DNA of 53,021 nucleotides, from assembly GCA_030152805.1 (NCBI GenBank), contig JASLIG010000049.1, positions 1 to 53,021 on the forward strand, given 5' to 3'. The DNA comes from Solirubrobacterales bacterium. GTDB lineage: Bacteria; Actinomycetota; Thermoleophilia; Solirubrobacterales; 70-9. This document shows, piece after piece, positions 51,509 to 53,021 of the stretch (position 1 is its first letter; every line of letters starts with the position of its first letter). The notes below the pieces were generated by a model, which saw nothing but the letters and a program-made list of their open reading frames with translations, searched no databases and was not told where the DNA came from. The translations under genes were made by a program, and so were the position numbers.

Positions 51509-53021
51509 ATGGAGTCGAGTAGCCCCAAGCGCGCCAGCATCGTCCTCGTGGCGCTGATCCTGGTCGCGGCGGTCGCCAACCTCAACCTCGCCGTCGCCAA
51601 CGTCGCCCTGCCGGACATCGGCAAGGCCTTCAACGCCGGGCAGACCTCGCTCAACCTGGTCGCGGTCGGCTACTCGCTGGGACTGGCGACCTCGGTGCTC
51701 TACCTCGGCGCGCTCGGCGACCGCTACGGGCGCAAGATGATGCTGCTGCTCGGCATGAGCCTCTCCATCCCGGCCTCACTGCTGGCGGGGCTGGCCCCCT
51801 CTATTGGCGTTCTTTTCGTCGCTCGCGTCGTCGGCGGCATCGCCGCCGGCATGGCCTTTCCGACCACGCTGGCGCTGATCACCGCGCTCTGGTCCGGCGC
51901 GTCCCGCACCCGCGCGATCGCCCTCTGGTCGGCAATCGGCGGCGCGATCGCCTCGCTGGGCCCGCTGATCTCCGGCGCCCTGCTCGAGCAGTTCGACTGG
52001 GGCTCGGTCTTCCTCGTCACCCTGCCGCTCGCCGTGCTGGCGCTCTATCTCGCCTGGCGCTACGTGCCCGCCCACGTCAACGAGACCACGGAGCCGGTCG
52101 ACAACCTCGGCGGCATCCTCTCGATCCTGCTCGTCGCCGCCCTCGTGCTGGGGATCAACCTGGCGCCGGTCCCCGGCAAGGGCGCGCTGGCGATCGGTCT
52201 CGGCATCGTCGCGCTCGCCGCGACCGCCGCCTTCGTCCTGCGCCAGCGCCGTGCGCCCTCGCCGCTGTATGAGCTCGAGGTGGCGAAGCGGCGGATCTTC
52301 TGGGTCGCGGCCTGCGCCGGGATCATCGTCTTCGGCTCGCTGATGGGGGCGATGTTCATCGGCCAGCAGTTCCTCCAGAACGTGCTCGACTACTCGACCC
52401 TCGACTCGGGCCTGGCGATCCTGCCGGCGGCGGTGCTGATGGTGATCGTCGCCCCGCGCTCGGCAAAGCTGGTCGAGGCGCGCGGCGCCCGCTTCACGCT
52501 GCTGATCGGCTACGTCTTCTGCCTGCTCGGCTTCCTCACCATGCTGCTGCTGTGGAAAGACAACATCGACTACTGGAAGGTGGGGCTCGGCTACGCCTTC
52601 ATCGGGATCGGGGTCGGCTTCGCCGGCACCCCCGCCTCGCACTCGCTGACCGGCTCGGTTCCGGTCACCCGGGCCGGCATGGCCTCGGGAACCGCCGACC
52701 TGCAGCGCGACCTCGGCGGCGCGATCATGCAGTCGATCTTCGGCGCCCTGCTAACGGCCGGCTACGCGGCCGCCGCCAGCGCCGCGATCGCCTCCTCCGG
52801 AGAATCGGCCAGGATCACCGAAAACGTCGAAGGCGAGCTGACCAAGTCCTTCTCCAGCGCCGCCGACCTCGCCTCGCAGTACCCCGGCCACTCCGAACAG
52901 ATCATCGCTGCCGCCAAGGCCTCGTTCCTACAGGGGGACGAGCTCGCCTACACGGCGGGAATCGTCGCCGTGCTGCTCGGTGCCGCCCTCGTCTTTTTCT
53001 TCTTCCCCAAGCGGGACGAGG
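51509..53021 (+). CDS. MFS drug-resistance-type transporter, DHA2-like (C-terminus beyond window)
   Basis: At least 504 residues; the window ends near what should be the last helix (VLLGAALVFFFFPKRDE). Fourteen-helix DHA2 layout: motif C-like region GGAIASLGPLISGAL and the first-loop MFS motif GALGDRYGRKMMLLLG (about 70-85). Proton-coupled export of small molecules; substrate unknown. TAGGTT lies 11 bases before the ATG. Codons are continuous from ATG 51509 to the end with no stop. Confidence 0.9.
   Translation, partial: MESSSPKRASIVLVALILVAAVANLNLAVANVALPDIGKAFNAGQTSLNLVAVGYSLGLATSVLYLGALGDRYGRKMMLLLGMSLSIPASLLAGLAPSIGVLFVARVVGGIAAGMAFPTTLALITALWSGASRTRAIALWSAIGGAIASLGPLISGALLEQFDWGSVFLVTLPLAVLALYLAWRYVPAHVNETTEPVDNLGGILSILLVAALVLGINLAPVPGKGALAIGLGIVALAATAAFVLRQRRAPSPLYELEVAKRRIFWVAACAGIIVFGSLMGAMFIGQQFLQNVLDYSTLDSGLAILPAAVLMVIVAPRSAKLVEARGARFTLLIGYVFCLLGFLTMLLLWKDNIDYWKVGLGYAFIGIGVGFAGTPASHSLTGSVPVTRAGMASGTADLQRDLGGAIMQSIFGALLTAGYAAAASAAIASSGESARITENVEGELTKSFSSAADLASQYPGHSEQIIAAAKASFLQGDELAYTAGIVAVLLGAALVFFFFPKRDE

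Overview
The window is 53 kb of very GC-rich DNA packed with short intergenic gaps, frequent 4-base ATGA/GTGA/TTGA gene overlaps and many GTG or TTG starts. The gene content is that of an aerobic, free-living actinobacterium: a MalT-like LuxR regulator, a Ser/Thr kinase with a beta-propeller ectodomain, an FHA regulator, cytochrome bd, EfeUBO iron uptake, a delta-9 type desaturase with cyclopropane synthase, and large secreted proteins of a kind I associate with Thermoleophilia (Solirubrobacterales). That placement is an inference. I see no phage, IS element, CRISPR array or rRNA. Three tRNA genes are present (Thr-GGT, Ser-CGA, Ser-GGA).

Layout. 1-5.8 kb: an arylsulfatase (cut by the left edge) with its formylglycine-generating enzyme, two small membrane-protein genes, a 747-aa LuxR/MalT-type regulator and a DUF1269-like gene; a 20-bp dyad recurs at three promoters here. 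5.8-17.6 kb: tRNAs, two secreted serine proteases, a PilZ-linked cellulose-synthase-like glycosyltransferase, TadA, a universal stress protein, a metallo-beta-lactamase-fold hydrolase, a large membrane protein, a desaturase and cyclopropane-fatty-acid synthase. 17.6-23.9 kb: a small HTH regulator lacking a canonical start codon, facing a two-gene operon for an 881-aa secreted protein built of four repeats and an MMPL transporter. 23.9-31.9 kb: a tight operon tkt-tal-pgi-cydA-cydB-HAD hydrolase ending at a good intrinsic terminator. 31.9-42.1 kb: the kinase, a TolB-like protein, an FHA-HTH regulator divergent from rpiA, a flavin oxidoreductase, a nucleotidyltransferase two-gene module, and gnd-pgl divergent from zwf. 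42.1-45.5 kb: efeU-efeB-efeO with two iron-box-like operators. 45.5-53 kb: recQ, a glycoside hydrolase, a PQQ-type propeller protein, a SRPBCC protein, a second MBL hydrolase and a DHA2-like MFS exporter cut by the right edge.

Working together: zwf, pgl, gnd, rpiA, tkt, tal and pgi give almost the whole pentose-phosphate cycle (no rpe seen) within 15 kb, with the high-affinity quinol oxidase CydAB in the same operon as tkt-tal-pgi.

Regulatory architecture: at about 14 first genes a hexamer TAnnnT (mostly TAGnnT; one is TATAAC) sits 6-9 bases before the start codon, which predicts leaderless mRNAs. This pattern helps fix several starts (recQ, cfa, tkt, the kinase, rpiA) and points to an ATC start for the HTH gene. 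No gap exceeds 300 bases.
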